Assembly: GCA_965267485.1 (NCBI GenBank)
Contig: OZ254080.1
Location: 558,001-622,000 of the forward strand
Source of the DNA: JANQJA01 sp965267485
GTDB lineage: Bacteria; Pseudomonadota; Gammaproteobacteria; Pseudomonadales; Azotimanducaceae
Direction of reading: 5' to 3'
DNA length: 64,000 nucleotides
Both the position numbers and the translations under genes were made by a program. Shown piece after piece: positions 51,078 through 59,939 of the stretch. The notes beneath the pieces were generated by a model. It saw only the letters and a list, made by a program, of their open reading frames with translations, had not been told where the DNA came from and made no database searches. Within the stretch, counting starts at the first letter, position 1; every line of letters starts with the position of its first letter.

Positions 51078-51740
51078 ATGGATCTTTCACCCGCTGGCAC
51101 TTATCTCTATCTGCTGATGGTGGTCACGTTGTACGCGTCACCGTTGGTGATCATTGCGTTGTTCGTAGCCCGCAGAAAGTGCCGCACGGTCCAGGTGGTG
51201 AAGGGCACGGTCATTGGTATCCCGGTGCTTGCGGCATTGCTGCAGGCGGGGTTCTATCTGGACATCCTGTCGCTGGCATTTCGCCTGGAGTCAGACCGGG
51301 CGTTTTACGACAAGACATTTCCTGCCGAGGTCAGCTTCTATCGTGGGCGCGTTGTCGGCTACAAGACCTCGGGCGGCTTCACCTATACCCGGTATCAGTT
51401 TGAGGTTGATCCGCTTCTGCCCGACGTTGTGGAGATCACCATGCCGCCGGCGAACGTCACCAGCGCCGCGATTGTCCGGCTTACGTCACCCAGTCCGGGC
51501 CTGCCTGAAACGGCAGGCGCGCAACTCGTCGTCAGGAATGCCGGCAGCTACTACGGGGTCGGTGATGCGGCGCCGAAAGACTATTTTCGGAAACACTATC
51601 CGGAGATCCTGGCCTACATCACCGAAGATCCGCTGCTATTGCTGTCACTGAGCCCCGGCGGTCGCAGCAGCGTGTCCAAATACGATGGGCCCGATGCCAA
51701 GCGCCCGTGGAACCACCAGATGGCGCGCGTCGACTTCTGA
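51078..51740 (+). CDS. Hypothetical membrane protein
   Basis: 220 residues with two N-terminal transmembrane helices (about 8-30 and 40-62), followed by a beta-rich domain likely exposed in the periplasm (FYRGRVVGYKTSGGFTYTRYQF). No family recognised. It lies 48 bp after the HipA-like gene on the same strand. Together with the next gene it forms part of an accessory patch. Confidence 0.65.
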   Translation: MDLSPAGTYLYLLMVVTLYASPLVIIALFVARRKCRTVQVVKGTVIGIPVLAALLQAGFYLDILSLAFRLESDRAFYDKTFPAEVSFYRGRVVGYKTSGGFTYTRYQFEVDPLLPDVVEITMPPANVTSAAIVRLTSPSPGLPETAGAQLVVRNAGSYYGVGDAAPKDYFRKHYPEILAYITEDPLLLLSLSPGGRSSVSKYDGPDAKRPWNHQMARVDF

Positions 51741-51767
51741 CTGTGGCTGCGAATGATCGAGGCATTA

Positions 51768-52802
51768 CTATTGCGCGGGATGGGTGCCGGATTCCTGCCC
51801 GGTTGCGCACAGATCGATAAGTTCCTGCGCAATCTCAAGTGCGAAGTCCGCGAACGGATCACCTTCGATCAGCGGTTGGCCGACGACGAGTGGCCAGTAG
51901 CGATCCTCACTCCCGGTCGCCCAGATCAGTTCGATCAGCGGGCTGCCGCCGCGGTCAGGGCCGCGATCCCGCAGCAAAGGGAAAAGCGCGATGAGCACTT
52001 CTTCTCGCGGCCAGGATTCGAGAAACGTGATCAGTTTTTTGTCGACAACAGGTCCTGGATGACTCTCCAGTAATTCGACGAACGTCTTTCGTGGCTGACC
52101 AATGGGTTCGGCGAGCTGCACGAGTTGTAATGGTAAGTCTGCTTGTGCGCCTAGTACGTCTTCGAGGCGCTCTTCGAAGCTGCCGTGAAACCTGCGAGGC
52201 GCTGCCCGCTCCAGCCGACTGCCCATGTTGGTCAGCCCGTAGAGGCCAATCGGAATCGGCGGTTCGTAGCGCATAGCCTGCTGCAGCGCTGTCCATGCTA
52301 TCGGTGCAGACGCGCTTCGACCCTGTGCGTCCCAAACGGCTTTGGCGAGGCGTGACGTATTGTGAAGCGCCGCTTTGCTGCGTGCAGGCAATCCCGCAAG
52401 AATGGCTGCTGCCCTCCCGCCATCCTTGGCGTCGAGTAGCAATGGCGATAGCGCTGCAATGAGCTCGGCGCGAGAGTGCCGCAGTGAAAATGCCAGTGCG
52501 TGTTCAGAGAGTCTCAGCTCATGGGCACTGCCATACTTGAACTCGCCTGCTGCAAGTCGGCGCTCTGTCCATGCAGGGTGGTAGATATGTTCAGCCACAA
52601 TGGGTTCAGGTAACTCGCTGAGTTCGGCGCGAATCTGGCAGACCGCCACACGCATCGGTTCGTCTGCTTTCAGCGGCGTTGGTTCGCCATAGTCGAATAG
52701 AGCGTTATCGGGCCACCGATCACTGTCGCCATCGAGCATGAGAAGGCTCGTCGCGACAACCGCGATAACGAGTATCAGAGCGATGAATCGAAGCTTCGAC
52801 AT
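51768..52802 (-). CDS. Hypothetical membrane-anchored helical protein
   Basis: 344 residues with an N-terminal signal anchor (FIALILVIAVVATSLLML). The rest is alpha-helical with repeat-like segments rich in Leu and Ala (ELRLSEHALAFSLRHSRAELIAAL, ALFPLLRDRGPDRGG), reminiscent of TPR/HEAT-type solenoids, in the periplasm. No family recognised. Monocistronic. Confidence 0.65.
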   Translation of the reverse strand: MSKLRFIALILVIAVVATSLLMLDGDSDRWPDNALFDYGEPTPLKADEPMRVAVCQIRAELSELPEPIVAEHIYHPAWTERRLAAGEFKYGSAHELRLSEHALAFSLRHSRAELIAALSPLLLDAKDGGRAAAILAGLPARSKAALHNTSRLAKAVWDAQGRSASAPIAWTALQQAMRYEPPIPIGLYGLTNMGSRLERAAPRRFHGSFEERLEDVLGAQADLPLQLVQLAEPIGQPRKTFVELLESHPGPVVDKKLITFLESWPREEVLIALFPLLRDRGPDRGGSPLIELIWATGSEDRYWPLVVGQPLIEGDPFADFALEIAQELIDLCATGQESGTHPAQ

Positions 52803-53178
52803 GGTTGGATTGTTGAACCGGGCGTCGGTAGGTTACCACGGGGAAGTGAGGCGCAATGTCTGACCGTCGCAGTTTGGGGCAAGACGCTGCTGTCGGCGAA
52901 GGACGAGCGGGTTACAACAGGAACCGATCGCCCTTGATAGGCTTTCGCGGGGCGTGAGTTGCGAGCCCTGATGCGGACGTCAGAAATGCCATGTAGTCAG
53001 CTGGCGACATCACCACGAAACGACAATCGAGCGCGCGAAGTCCTGCTGCCGACGGTCGGAAGCTGCATCAGCCAGCAATTCCTGCCGGTCTTTCGCATCA
53101 AGTCTGGTCATGGAGATGCCTCAGTTCAGCCAGCACGTTGTCTCTCTCGAAGCGCCCCCGGTCGATGGCGCGAATCGG
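52803..53178. other. Intergenic stretch with frame-broken small ORFs
   Basis: About 375 bp between two minus-strand genes. Only the paired small ORFs at 52912-53111 look protein-like (own entry). The plus-strand open frame from 52959 shows no family signal and overlaps the transglutaminase gene, so I do not accept it. Confidence 0.5.
52912..53111 (-). pseudogene. Two overlapping small ORFs resembling one short protein split by a frameshift
   Basis: ORF A (53010-53111) begins MTRLDAKDRQELLADAASD and ends SIVVSW. ORF B (52912-53010) begins MSPADYMAFLTSASGLATH and ends PRKPIKGDRFLL. The stop of A and the start of B share one base (TGATG). The halves together resemble short proteins with an N-terminal helix and a C-terminal KPI/RGDRFLL-type tail that I associate with small uncharacterised antitoxin-like families. 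This could be a frameshifted gene or a coupled pair; the family likeness is from memory and weak. Confidence 0.4.
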
Positions 53179-55113
53179 TCAGATCGACCCCGACCTCGAC
53201 CCGAGCCATTCATTTACCCGCTGCTCCAGCTCAGCGGCCAGCTCCCGCGGCGCACCGGCGGGGTCGAATCGAAGCCGGTTGTGGAGCGGCAGCATGGGGC
53301 GCAGTTCCTCGTGGCCAATCCGGCGAATCCATCGTTCGAATGACTCGCCACGGGCTCTGGCGAAACCGTCTGCGGCCAGTGTCTCCTCAATCCTGAAGAA
53401 GGGTGAATCCAGTCCCTGGCGATGCTGTGACGCGTCCTCATCATCCGGCCCCTGGTTGTTCAGCCGCACCTGCTCGCTGGTCGCGATGCGCCAGATGAGG
53501 AAGCAGACGAGCAGGCCGCCGATGATGTAGAGCTCGGTCTGGTAGTCCTCAATCCGCTGTTCGCTCCACCAGAGCTGCAGCAGGAACAGCCGGTTTGAGA
53601 AGAAGTCGGCAACGGGTCGAAGCATGCCCGATTGGCTGGCCTCGGCCGTGCGCCAGACCGGTGGGGTGGTGTCGACGACCTGCCAGCGATCATCAATCCA
53701 GGCGATGGCCCAGGCGTGCGCGTGCCGTTTGCGCACGATGTACATGTCGATTGCGTCGTCGTACTCCTGTACTGAAAAGCCCACGGCATAGCGGGCGGGC
53801 ACGCCGAGGTGCCGGAGCGCGAGTACCGTGGCGCTGGCAAAGTACTCGCAGTGGCCGGCCTGCACGTCTGTCAGAAAGTGGATGAGCGGGTCGCGGCGCT
53901 GGGGAACGTCCTGATACAGGGAGTATTCAAAGCCGGAAAGCAGTTCGCGAACACGGTTGCGTGCATCCATCGCGTCGCTCGCCGGCGTTGGCAAGAGCGC
54001 CTCGAAGGTTTCTTCATATTCCGGCGGCACGAAGATGTCCGAGCGATCCGGTTCGCTGTCGATCGTATCGCCGCGTCTGAACGAAACCTCATAGCCGGGG
54101 CTCGCGACCAGACCCTCGCCCTGGATAGAGCCGAACTTCGAAAGACGGATGTCCGTCGCGGGGAGGTCAAAGATCTCCGTAAGGTTACCGGGGACCGGTA
54201 CCAGTGCGGTCTCGCTGCCGAACTCGTGATAGATCTTTGCGCGGGATTCACCGGGGACGCGATCGCGAAAACGCCAGGTGAAGTCGGCGTAGGGTGTGAC
54301 GACATCGAACTGGGGGTTGAGAACGAGCCAGTCGGTACCGGATGGGCTGTCGTAGGTTGCTTCCTGCAGTAGCGTCGGCGGCGGCCCGCCGTCCAGGGAC
54401 TTCACGCGAAACGCTATCTCGTCGGACGATTTGAGCCGACCAATCGCGCCAATGGCTGACTTGGTCTTGAGCGGATTGGTGCGACGTTCGATGAACTGGG
54501 CCAGCCAGCGCTGCGACATCTCCTTGATTTCCAGATGCGCTGCGCGAATCCCCTGATGACCCAGGGTGCCGGCAAGAAAGATCGACATCGTGAGCAGCAG
54601 CCAGAGATTGCCGTGGTAGCGACGGGAACGAAGCTGGAACAGGGCTGCGAATACGAGCAGCGCCACCGCGATCAGGTACCAGGTTTGTCCGGCTTTCGTT
54701 GTGCCCGCGCCGACGAGGCAGAGCCCGAAGAAGACATAGGACATGTCCCAGCTCTGGGTCACCGGTTCGCGCTGGCGCCTGAGCGAATAGAACAGGACAT
54801 CGAGTGGCATGCGCTCGGTGGTGCTCCAGGCCAGCACGATCATGAGCGGGTAGAAAAGAATCGGCAGCCACTGCACGAGCGTGGTGATGAAGTGATACTC
54901 CGCGCGATTCAGGAACAGAAAGAGCAGCAGCCCGATCAATCCGATAGCGGTCAGGTCGGCGACGCGGTAGAAGTCCTGTCGCGTCAGGGCCCAGCGGCGG
55001 TCGGTGAAGAATCTTGCTTCGAAGAGCATCGCCATCGGGATTGCAAAGAGGAGCTCGTCGACACGAAAGCCCCAGAGCAGGATCGCGAGGAACTGGATAT
55101 ATCTGAGGTTCAC
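53179..55113 (-). CDS. tgpA: TgpA-like membrane transglutaminase (DUF3488 + transglutaminase-like)
   Basis: 644 residues: several N-terminal helices (about 1-185) form the DUF3488 membrane part, a periplasmic transglutaminase-like domain follows, then another helix near 545 and a cytosolic tail. The catalytic triad is Cys in AGHCEYFASATV, His in RHAHAWAIAW and Asp in VVDTTPPVW. TgpA of Pseudomonas is needed for viability. The gene overlaps the DUF58 gene by 4 bp in a MoxR-DUF58-TgpA operon, a conserved trio. Confidence 0.93.
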   Translation of the reverse strand: MNLRYIQFLAILLWGFRVDELLFAIPMAMLFEARFFTDRRWALTRQDFYRVADLTAIGLIGLLLFLFLNRAEYHFITTLVQWLPILFYPLMIVLAWSTTERMPLDVLFYSLRRQREPVTQSWDMSYVFFGLCLVGAGTTKAGQTWYLIAVALLVFAALFQLRSRRYHGNLWLLLTMSIFLAGTLGHQGIRAAHLEIKEMSQRWLAQFIERRTNPLKTKSAIGAIGRLKSSDEIAFRVKSLDGGPPPTLLQEATYDSPSGTDWLVLNPQFDVVTPYADFTWRFRDRVPGESRAKIYHEFGSETALVPVPGNLTEIFDLPATDIRLSKFGSIQGEGLVASPGYEVSFRRGDTIDSEPDRSDIFVPPEYEETFEALLPTPASDAMDARNRVRELLSGFEYSLYQDVPQRRDPLIHFLTDVQAGHCEYFASATVLALRHLGVPARYAVGFSVQEYDDAIDMYIVRKRHAHAWAIAWIDDRWQVVDTTPPVWRTAEASQSGMLRPVADFFSNRLFLLQLWWSEQRIEDYQTELYIIGGLLVCFLIWRIATSEQVRLNNQGPDDEDASQHRQGLDSPFFRIEETLAADGFARARGESFERWIRRIGHEELRPMLPLHNRLRFDPAGAPRELAAELEQRVNEWLGSRSGSI

Positions 55114-56447
55114 AGCCGTGCCACCGCGTCGGCCATATTGCCGGCGTCCAGAACATGCACGCCGGTCGGTGCCGCGATGGCATCAGGTTGGCGGGTCACG
55201 ATCATCACGACCGTCGCAACGCCACTGGCGCGAATCCGGTCGACCATGCCGGCGCGTGCGTCATCCCAACCGGTCAGTATCAGCAGGCAGCCCGAATACT
55301 CCCCGGCGTGACGCTGCGCCACGTCGGCCAGCGATTCGAGTTCATCCACTGACGGCCCGATGCTGGCGAGGGCCTCGAGCTGGCGATTGATTGAGTCGGC
55401 GCCATGCCCGGAGGATATGACGTGCGCCTGATCAGCGTAGTAGATGAGGTCCAGCATCGAGTCACTGTCACTTTCCTGCAGCAGCAGGCTTGCGGCGAGC
55501 GAGACGGCCTCCTCGAGAACGAACATGTCGTCGGTCTCCGTCTCGAGCACGAGTGCCTGACGGACGAGATACTCCTCCTGGAATTCCTTGACCACCGGCT
55601 TGGCGCGCTTTGCCGAGCTCGACCAGTGAATGCGCCTCATTGAATCGCCCTCGCGGTAGTCGCGAAGCGAGACGAACTCATCAGATTCACCGATCGACCA
55701 CGTCGAGTTCACGCCGCCTGGCTGAAAGTGGCGGCCACCGGGCAGGTGAAAGCGTGCCGAGACCGGATATCGCTTGGGCAGGATCGTCAGCGTTTCGCGA
55801 TCGGGAAACTCGATCACGCCCCACGAGAAGCCCATCGGGTCGGGGTGTAGCACCTGGATCGCGCGAAACGTTACAACGCCCCGGCGAAGCGGGCTCGCCT
55901 CGACGGGTACCGCGACGCGTGATCTGATGGCGATGTCCGGCGCCTCGGCAGATCGCGTCACAATGCCCGTCTTGTTGCGCAGCAGCCACATGAACCGGTG
56001 AAAGCCGATCCAGCGATCGTAGGCGTTCCGGGTCTCTTCGCCGGGTTCCCGGTGAAGCCGGAACTCCTCGAGGGTCGGCACTCGGTTCTCCGGTGAGTCG
56101 ATGAGCCTGAGGTCGGCCTCCAGGTTGTCACCGGTATTCGTGACCACGATCGAATAGGTGAACGGCTCGTCTGCCGTCGCGTAACGCGGAAGCTGCCGGT
56201 GAACGGTAACGTGCGGGCGTGCGAGTACAAGACTCACGCGCGAGATGACAAGCAGGGCCAGCAACAGCGCAAAGAGCTGGTAGATGAGGTTCAGGTCAGT
56301 GTCGAGTCCGAGCGCCGCGCAGATGACGGTGCCGGTCTGGAGCAGCCGACCGCGGTCGGTGTTCTGCGTTCGTCGCCGGCGCTTGCGCCGGCCGCTCGCC
56401 ATGCGCGCGTAGGCAGGAAAGACGAACTCCTTGAACGTGGCCGCCAC
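55110..56447 (-). CDS. DUF58-domain protein
   Basis: 445 residues with two close N-terminal helices (about 35-75), an Ig-like segment and a DUF58/VWA-like domain. The DUF58 signature SLRDYREGDSMRRIHWSSSAK is near residue 265. Members are partners of MoxR AAA ATPases and work in assembly or maturation of envelope proteins. The gene is between moxR (14 bp upstream) and tgpA (overlapping). Confidence 0.92.
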   Translation of the reverse strand: MAATFKEFVFPAYARMASGRRKRRRRTQNTDRGRLLQTGTVICAALGLDTDLNLIYQLFALLLALLVISRVSLVLARPHVTVHRQLPRYATADEPFTYSIVVTNTGDNLEADLRLIDSPENRVPTLEEFRLHREPGEETRNAYDRWIGFHRFMWLLRNKTGIVTRSAEAPDIAIRSRVAVPVEASPLRRGVVTFRAIQVLHPDPMGFSWGVIEFPDRETLTILPKRYPVSARFHLPGGRHFQPGGVNSTWSIGESDEFVSLRDYREGDSMRRIHWSSSAKRAKPVVKEFQEEYLVRQALVLETETDDMFVLEEAVSLAASLLLQESDSDSMLDLIYYADQAHVISSGHGADSINRQLEALASIGPSVDELESLADVAQRHAGEYSGCLLILTGWDDARAGMVDRIRASGVATVVMIVTRQPDAIAAPTGVHVLDAGNMADAVARL

Positions 56448-56461
56448 GCAGGTTGGGTTCC

Positions 56462-57424
56462 CTAGACGGGAACCTCGACCTCGTCGATGATTTCCTGAAC
56501 GACCTGGCGCGGGTCGGCCCCGGCGTAACGGGCATCAGGATCGAGTGCGAGCCGGTGAGCGATCGTCGGGATCGCGAGTTCCTGCACGAGTGCAGGTGAC
56601 ACGAAGTCGTCGCCCGAGATCAGCGCGAGCGCCTGGGCGCATTTCATCAGGGTCAGCCCGGCTCTCGGGCTCGCACCCATCTGGATTCTGGGGTGCCTTC
56701 GTGTCTCACCGACGAGGTCGACGATGTAGCCCTTGATCTCATCGGTGATGCGAACCTGTGCAGCGGCTCGCCGTACGACGCGGATATCGTCGAGGGTGAG
56801 GCAGGGTTCGAGATCCTCGAGCGGATGGTGTTCCATCTGGCTGTTCAGAATCTCGAGTTCGTCCTCCCGGGACACGTAGCCGAGTTCGAAGCGCATGGCG
56901 AATCGATCCATCTGGGCCTCGGGCAGCGGGTAGGTGCCGTGGAACTCGATGGGGTTCTGCGTCGCGATGACGAAGAACAGTTCGTCCATCGGGTAGCGCT
57001 CGCCCTCGATGCTCACCTGATTCTCGGCCATGGCCTCAAGGAGGGCAGACTGTGTACGCGGAGACGCGCGATTGATCTCGTCGGCCAGCAGTATCTGCGT
57101 GAAGATCGGGCCAGGCCGAAAGCGAAATTCCTGCCGGTTCTGGTCGAATATCGAAACGCCCAGAATATCAGTGGGCAGGAGGTCCGGCGTGAACTGCACG
57201 CGCTTGAATGTAGCGCTGATCGAGGTGGCCAGCGACTTGGCGAGCGTTGTCTTGCCGGTCCCGGGGACATCCTCGAGCAGCACGTGCCCACCGGCGAAGA
57301 AGGCCGTGAGCAGCCAGCGAATGCTGTCGTTGCTGGACCGCATGACCGCTTCGATGTTGCTGCGCAGTCTGTCGATCAGCTCGTTGGCCGGTGCGTGAGC
57401 CACCTGGCTACGGGATGACGTCAC
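56462..57424 (-). CDS. MoxR-family AAA+ ATPase
   Basis: 320 residues from GTG 57424 (VTSSRSQVAHAPANELIDRL), the usual MoxR length; the longer open frame to 57691 would run under the divergent sigma gene and is rejected. Walker A is EDVPGTGKTTLAK, Walker B LLADEINRASPRTQSALLEAM, sensor 1 FFVIATQNPIEF and sensor 2 GASPRAGLTLMK. MoxR ATPases are chaperone-like and work with DUF58/VWA proteins, as here. Divergent from rpoE. Confidence 0.95.
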   Translation of the reverse strand: MTSSRSQVAHAPANELIDRLRSNIEAVMRSSNDSIRWLLTAFFAGGHVLLEDVPGTGKTTLAKSLATSISATFKRVQFTPDLLPTDILGVSIFDQNRQEFRFRPGPIFTQILLADEINRASPRTQSALLEAMAENQVSIEGERYPMDELFFVIATQNPIEFHGTYPLPEAQMDRFAMRFELGYVSREDELEILNSQMEHHPLEDLEPCLTLDDIRVVRRAAAQVRITDEIKGYIVDLVGETRRHPRIQMGASPRAGLTLMKCAQALALISGDDFVSPALVQELAIPTIAHRLALDPDARYAGADPRQVVQEIIDEVEVPV

Positions 57425-57566
57425 GTTGGTTCCCCCGGGGATGAGACGAATTCCGCGATTGATGATCCGGGGCTGACGTCGCGGCGTATCAACCCTGTTT
57501 AGATAGCAAAGCCGAGGCTGTATGATCACAGCGAAGTCTAGAGGCGTCAACGACAGCAAGGTAGTT

Positions 57567-58136
57567 ATGCTAGCTGAGAATAGCCCGGACGACTGGAGCG
57601 ACCTCCTGGTCAAGGTTGGAGAAAACCGCGACCGCCAGGCGTTTTCCCGCTTGTTCGCGCATTTCGCCCCACTCGTGAAGGGTTTTCTCATGAAGGGGTC
57701 GAATATCGGGGCCGAACAGGCCGAAGAGCTTGTTCAGGAGACCATGATCAAGGTGTGGAGAAAGGCGAACAGCTTCAATCGCCAGAAGTCCTCAGCCAGT
57801 ACGTGGATATATACGATTGCACGAAACTCCCGTATCGACTGGATTCGTCGAGAGGCGAGAACGCAGGTCGAAATTGATGCGGATGATCTCTACGACACTG
57901 GCGAAGAAAACCCTTCGTACTCTTCGCTCGTAAGAGTGCGGGACAAGGAAAACATCAGAAATAATATTGGGGAGCTGCCTCAGGAGCAGCTGGAAGTCAT
58001 CACAAAGGTTTACTATGAGGGGAAGTCTCACAGTGAGGTATCCGACGAACTCGGATTGCCGCTGGGGACGGTAAAATCCAGGATCAGGCTGGCGCTCAAG
58101 CGAATGCACCTGACTTTGGCGAAAGAGGCCGAATAA
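57567..58136 (+). CDS. rpoE: ECF sigma factor of the RpoE/ChrR class
   Basis: 189 residues from ATG 57567, which has AAGGTA upstream. Region 2: FARLFAHFAPLVKGF-like opening, EELVQETMIKVWRKA, STWIYTIARNSRIDWIRRE. Region 4: LPQEQLEVITKVYYEGKSHSEVSDELGLPLGTVKSRIRLALKRM. It is followed 5 bp later by a ChrR-type anti-sigma, so it belongs to the group that answers singlet oxygen and organic peroxides in Rhodobacter and relatives. The target genes here are unknown; the epoxide-hydrolase-like gene downstream is a candidate. Confidence 0.93.
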   Translation: MLAENSPDDWSDLLVKVGENRDRQAFSRLFAHFAPLVKGFLMKGSNIGAEQAEELVQETMIKVWRKANSFNRQKSSASTWIYTIARNSRIDWIRREARTQVEIDADDLYDTGEENPSYSSLVRVRDKENIRNNIGELPQEQLEVITKVYYEGKSHSEVSDELGLPLGTVKSRIRLALKRMHLTLAKEAE

Positions 58137-58141
58137 TAATT

Positions 58142-58804
58142 ATGGTAAGGCTACATCCTAACGTAGAGTTTTTGTCCGAGTATTCCTCGGGCGCACTGAG
58201 CCCCGCACAGAACGCGGCAATCTCTGCACACCTCCACTTTTGTGACAAGTGCCGGGACCACGTTTACTCCCTCGAGGAGATCGGTGGCTGGATGATCGAA
58301 CAGACCGAGGCGCAACCCGTTTCGGAAGATATGCTCGATTCGATCCTGTCCTGCATTGAGGACGACGAGACGGACTTGATGAACGTAAAGCCGGCGGTGC
58401 CGCTGGATCTCGACGTCGCAAGGCTTCCGCGTTCGGTTCAGAATCTCGTCCCTGCAGCAGGAGCGCAATGGCGTAACCTGACGAAATCACTGCAGGTAGC
58501 GGCAATCCCTGTCGGCGAGAACCGTTTCGAGCTTGCCCTGCACAAGATCAAGGCGGGTGGTCGAACGCCCGAGCACGATCATCAGGGCCTTGAGATCACG
58601 GTGGTTCTTCAGGGAAGTTTCTCCGACGACGACGGCGTCTATCAGGAAGGCGACTTTATCGTGCGTGAGCCGGGGGACGTTCACACGCCGATGGCAACCC
58701 AGAACGATCAGTGCATCTGCCTGTCGGTCTGTGAGGCACCGATCCGGATGACCGGGCGTGTCAGCCGCTGGCTCAACCCGTTCCTGCGGTTCAGTCCTGC
58801 CTGA
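58142..58804 (+). CDS. chrR: ChrR-type zinc anti-sigma factor with cupin domain
   Basis: 220 residues. The N-terminal anti-sigma domain carries the zinc ligands: His in HLHFCDKCRDH and the two cysteines of CDKC, plus an N-terminal His (RLHPNVEF). The C-terminal cupin (about 120-215) has HDHQGLEITVVLQGSF and EPGDVHTPMA as metal-binding motifs. In Rhodobacter, ChrR releases RpoE upon singlet oxygen. Forms an operon with rpoE and ends at a strong terminator. Confidence 0.93.
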   Translation: MVRLHPNVEFLSEYSSGALSPAQNAAISAHLHFCDKCRDHVYSLEEIGGWMIEQTEAQPVSEDMLDSILSCIEDDETDLMNVKPAVPLDLDVARLPRSVQNLVPAAGAQWRNLTKSLQVAAIPVGENRFELALHKIKAGGRTPEHDHQGLEITVVLQGSFSDDDGVYQEGDFIVREPGDVHTPMATQNDQCICLSVCEAPIRMTGRVSRWLNPFLRFSPA

Positions 58805-58825
58805 TCACGCAGCGCGATACCCCTG

Positions 58826-58853
58826 AAAGGGCGTCCCGTCGGACGCCCTTTTT
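58826..58853 (+). terminator. Rho-independent terminator of rpoE-chrR
   Basis: AAAGGGCGTCC (58826-58836) pairs perfectly with GGACGCCCTTT (58841-58851) around a 4-nt loop, followed by TT. It lies 21 bp after the chrR stop. Confidence 0.9.
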
Positions 58854-58858
58854 CGTTT

Positions 58859-58864
58859 TATAAT
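58859..58864 (+). promoter_or_regulatory. -10 element of the epoxide-hydrolase-like gene
   Basis: A perfect TATAAT directly after the rpoE-chrR terminator and 30 bp before the ATG at 58894. No -35 consensus is visible since that position falls in the terminator stem. Confidence 0.45.
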
Positions 58865-58889
58865 GGCGTTTCTCTCACTCGGCGGGCAA

Positions 58890-58918
58890 TTCGATGTCAA
58901 ACATTTCGATGTCAAACA
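58890..58918 (+). repeat. Direct repeat duplicating the start codon region
   Basis: TTCGATGTCAAACA occurs at 58890-58903 and again at 58905-58918, period 15 bp. Each copy contains an ATG in the same frame (58894 and 58909), so the gene has two start codons in identical context. Confidence 0.9.
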
Positions 58919-59274
58919 AGGGCGTGATTCGGGATTTCATCAAAGCGTGGCAGTCGCTTGACGCCGAACGGCTGGGTGGCTACTTCACGGATGACGGCAT
59001 CTACCACAACATGCCGGCTGAACCCGTTCAAGGCAGGGAAGCAATCGTCGAGTTCATCAAGGGCTTTGCCGGCGGTTGGACGGCCACTGAGTGGGAGGTC
59101 GTTTCGATTGTCGAGGATGGGGACCTCGTGATTGCCGAGCGAGTTGACCGGATCGACATCGGCGAGAAGCATGTCGATCTGCCCTGCGTCGGCATTTTCG
59201 AAATGCAGGACGGCAAGATCAAGATCTGGCGCGACTACTTCGACCTCGGCACCTACATGAAGGCGTTCGGCTAG
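58894..59274 (+). CDS. Limonene-1,2-epoxide hydrolase-like (NTF2-fold) protein
   Basis: 126 residues with the SnoaL/NTF2 fold. The Asp-Arg-Asp set of limonene epoxide hydrolase appears to be kept: Arg and Asp in AERVDRI and a late Asp in IWRDYFDLGTYMKA. The aromatic Tyr/Asn positions are suggested by DDGIYHNMPAEP. It may open epoxides made from lipids or terpenoids. A start at 58909 is equally possible owing to the repeat. Position after rpoE-chrR suggests a detoxification role, but it has its own -10 and is separated by a terminator. Confidence 0.8.
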   Translation: MSNISMSNKGVIRDFIKAWQSLDAERLGGYFTDDGIYHNMPAEPVQGREAIVEFIKGFAGGWTATEWEVVSIVEDGDLVIAERVDRIDIGEKHVDLPCVGIFEMQDGKIKIWRDYFDLGTYMKAFG

Positions 59275-59302
59275 CCCAGGGGCCAGCCGCCGCCCGTCGG
59301 GC

Positions 59303-59875
59303 TCAGGCCCGCCTCACGCCAAACATCTCCGGCACGGAGTGCCCGTGCTCCTCGATGCGCACCGGCATCTGGATGGCGCGCGCGATGTCCGTTGACGAGA
59401 CAATGCCTCGAAGTCGTCCATAGTCATCGACGACAAGCAGATGCTCTTCATCGAAAGATTGCATCGTGATGAGCGCATCGCCGATTCTCGCGTGTTGAAG
59501 CTCCCGCAGCGGGACAGCGTGCAGATGTTCCTTGTCGATCATGACGTGCTCGATCGTCAGTTCATCATGTTTCAGTCCGCGCAGCTGGGCGGCCTTGACC
59601 GCCTTCGACGATACAAGATCGCCCATGCTGACGACCCCGCGAAAGTGCTCGTTGCTGTCGATCACGAGTTTCCGCCGGACGTGTTCGCGTTTCATGATGG
59701 CGATGGCGTCGTTGAGGCTCGTTGACTGTTCCAGCATGAAGGGCTGTTCCCGTTCGAAGTCGACAAAGATGGTCATCGCGCTGCTGTTGAGATCGACGAT
59801 CATGCGTTCGGCCGGCCGTGTGATGTCGGTCACGCTTGCAACCGGCAGTGTCTTCAGTTTCTGAAAGCTTTCCAT
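59303..59875 (-). CDS. CBS-domain-pair protein
   Basis: 190 residues from ATG 59875 (MESFQKLKTLPV), preceded by GAGGAGAA. Two CBS domains: residues about 45-100 (LNDAIAIMKREHVRRKLVIDSNEHFRGVVSMGDLVSS) and about 120-175 (IGDALITMQSFDEEHLLVVDDYGRLRGIVSSTDIARA). Such proteins bind adenine nucleotides and regulate partners. No partner is fused. Longer upstream frames conflict with the next gene and are rejected. Confidence 0.88.
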   Translation of the reverse strand: MESFQKLKTLPVASVTDITRPAERMIVDLNSSAMTIFVDFEREQPFMLEQSTSLNDAIAIMKREHVRRKLVIDSNEHFRGVVSMGDLVSSKAVKAAQLRGLKHDELTIEHVMIDKEHLHAVPLRELQHARIGDALITMQSFDEEHLLVVDDYGRLRGIVSSTDIARAIQMPVRIEEHGHSVPEMFGVRRA

Positions 59876-59939
59876 TGAATGTTCTCCTCGCCGCTCGCCG
59901 AGAGCGAGCAGGCTGCCATGAGTCGGATTGATGTGACGT

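Noticed and set aside
51026..51403. 125-codon plus-strand frame after the HipA-like gene
   Set aside because: It overlaps the better-supported membrane protein (51078-51740) in another frame and has no hydrophobic or domain pattern.
52959..53396. 145-codon plus-strand frame
   Set aside because: Mostly antisense to the transglutaminase gene; no family signal.
57523..57528. TGATCA as an RpoE-type -35 for rpoE-chrR autoregulation
   Set aside because: The core resembles published TGATC-type elements but no matching -10 is found at 17-19 bp; the palindrome may be chance.
57425..57691. N-terminal extension of the MoxR frame
   Set aside because: It would overlap the divergent rpoE start and exceeds the usual MoxR length; GTG 57424 fits the family.
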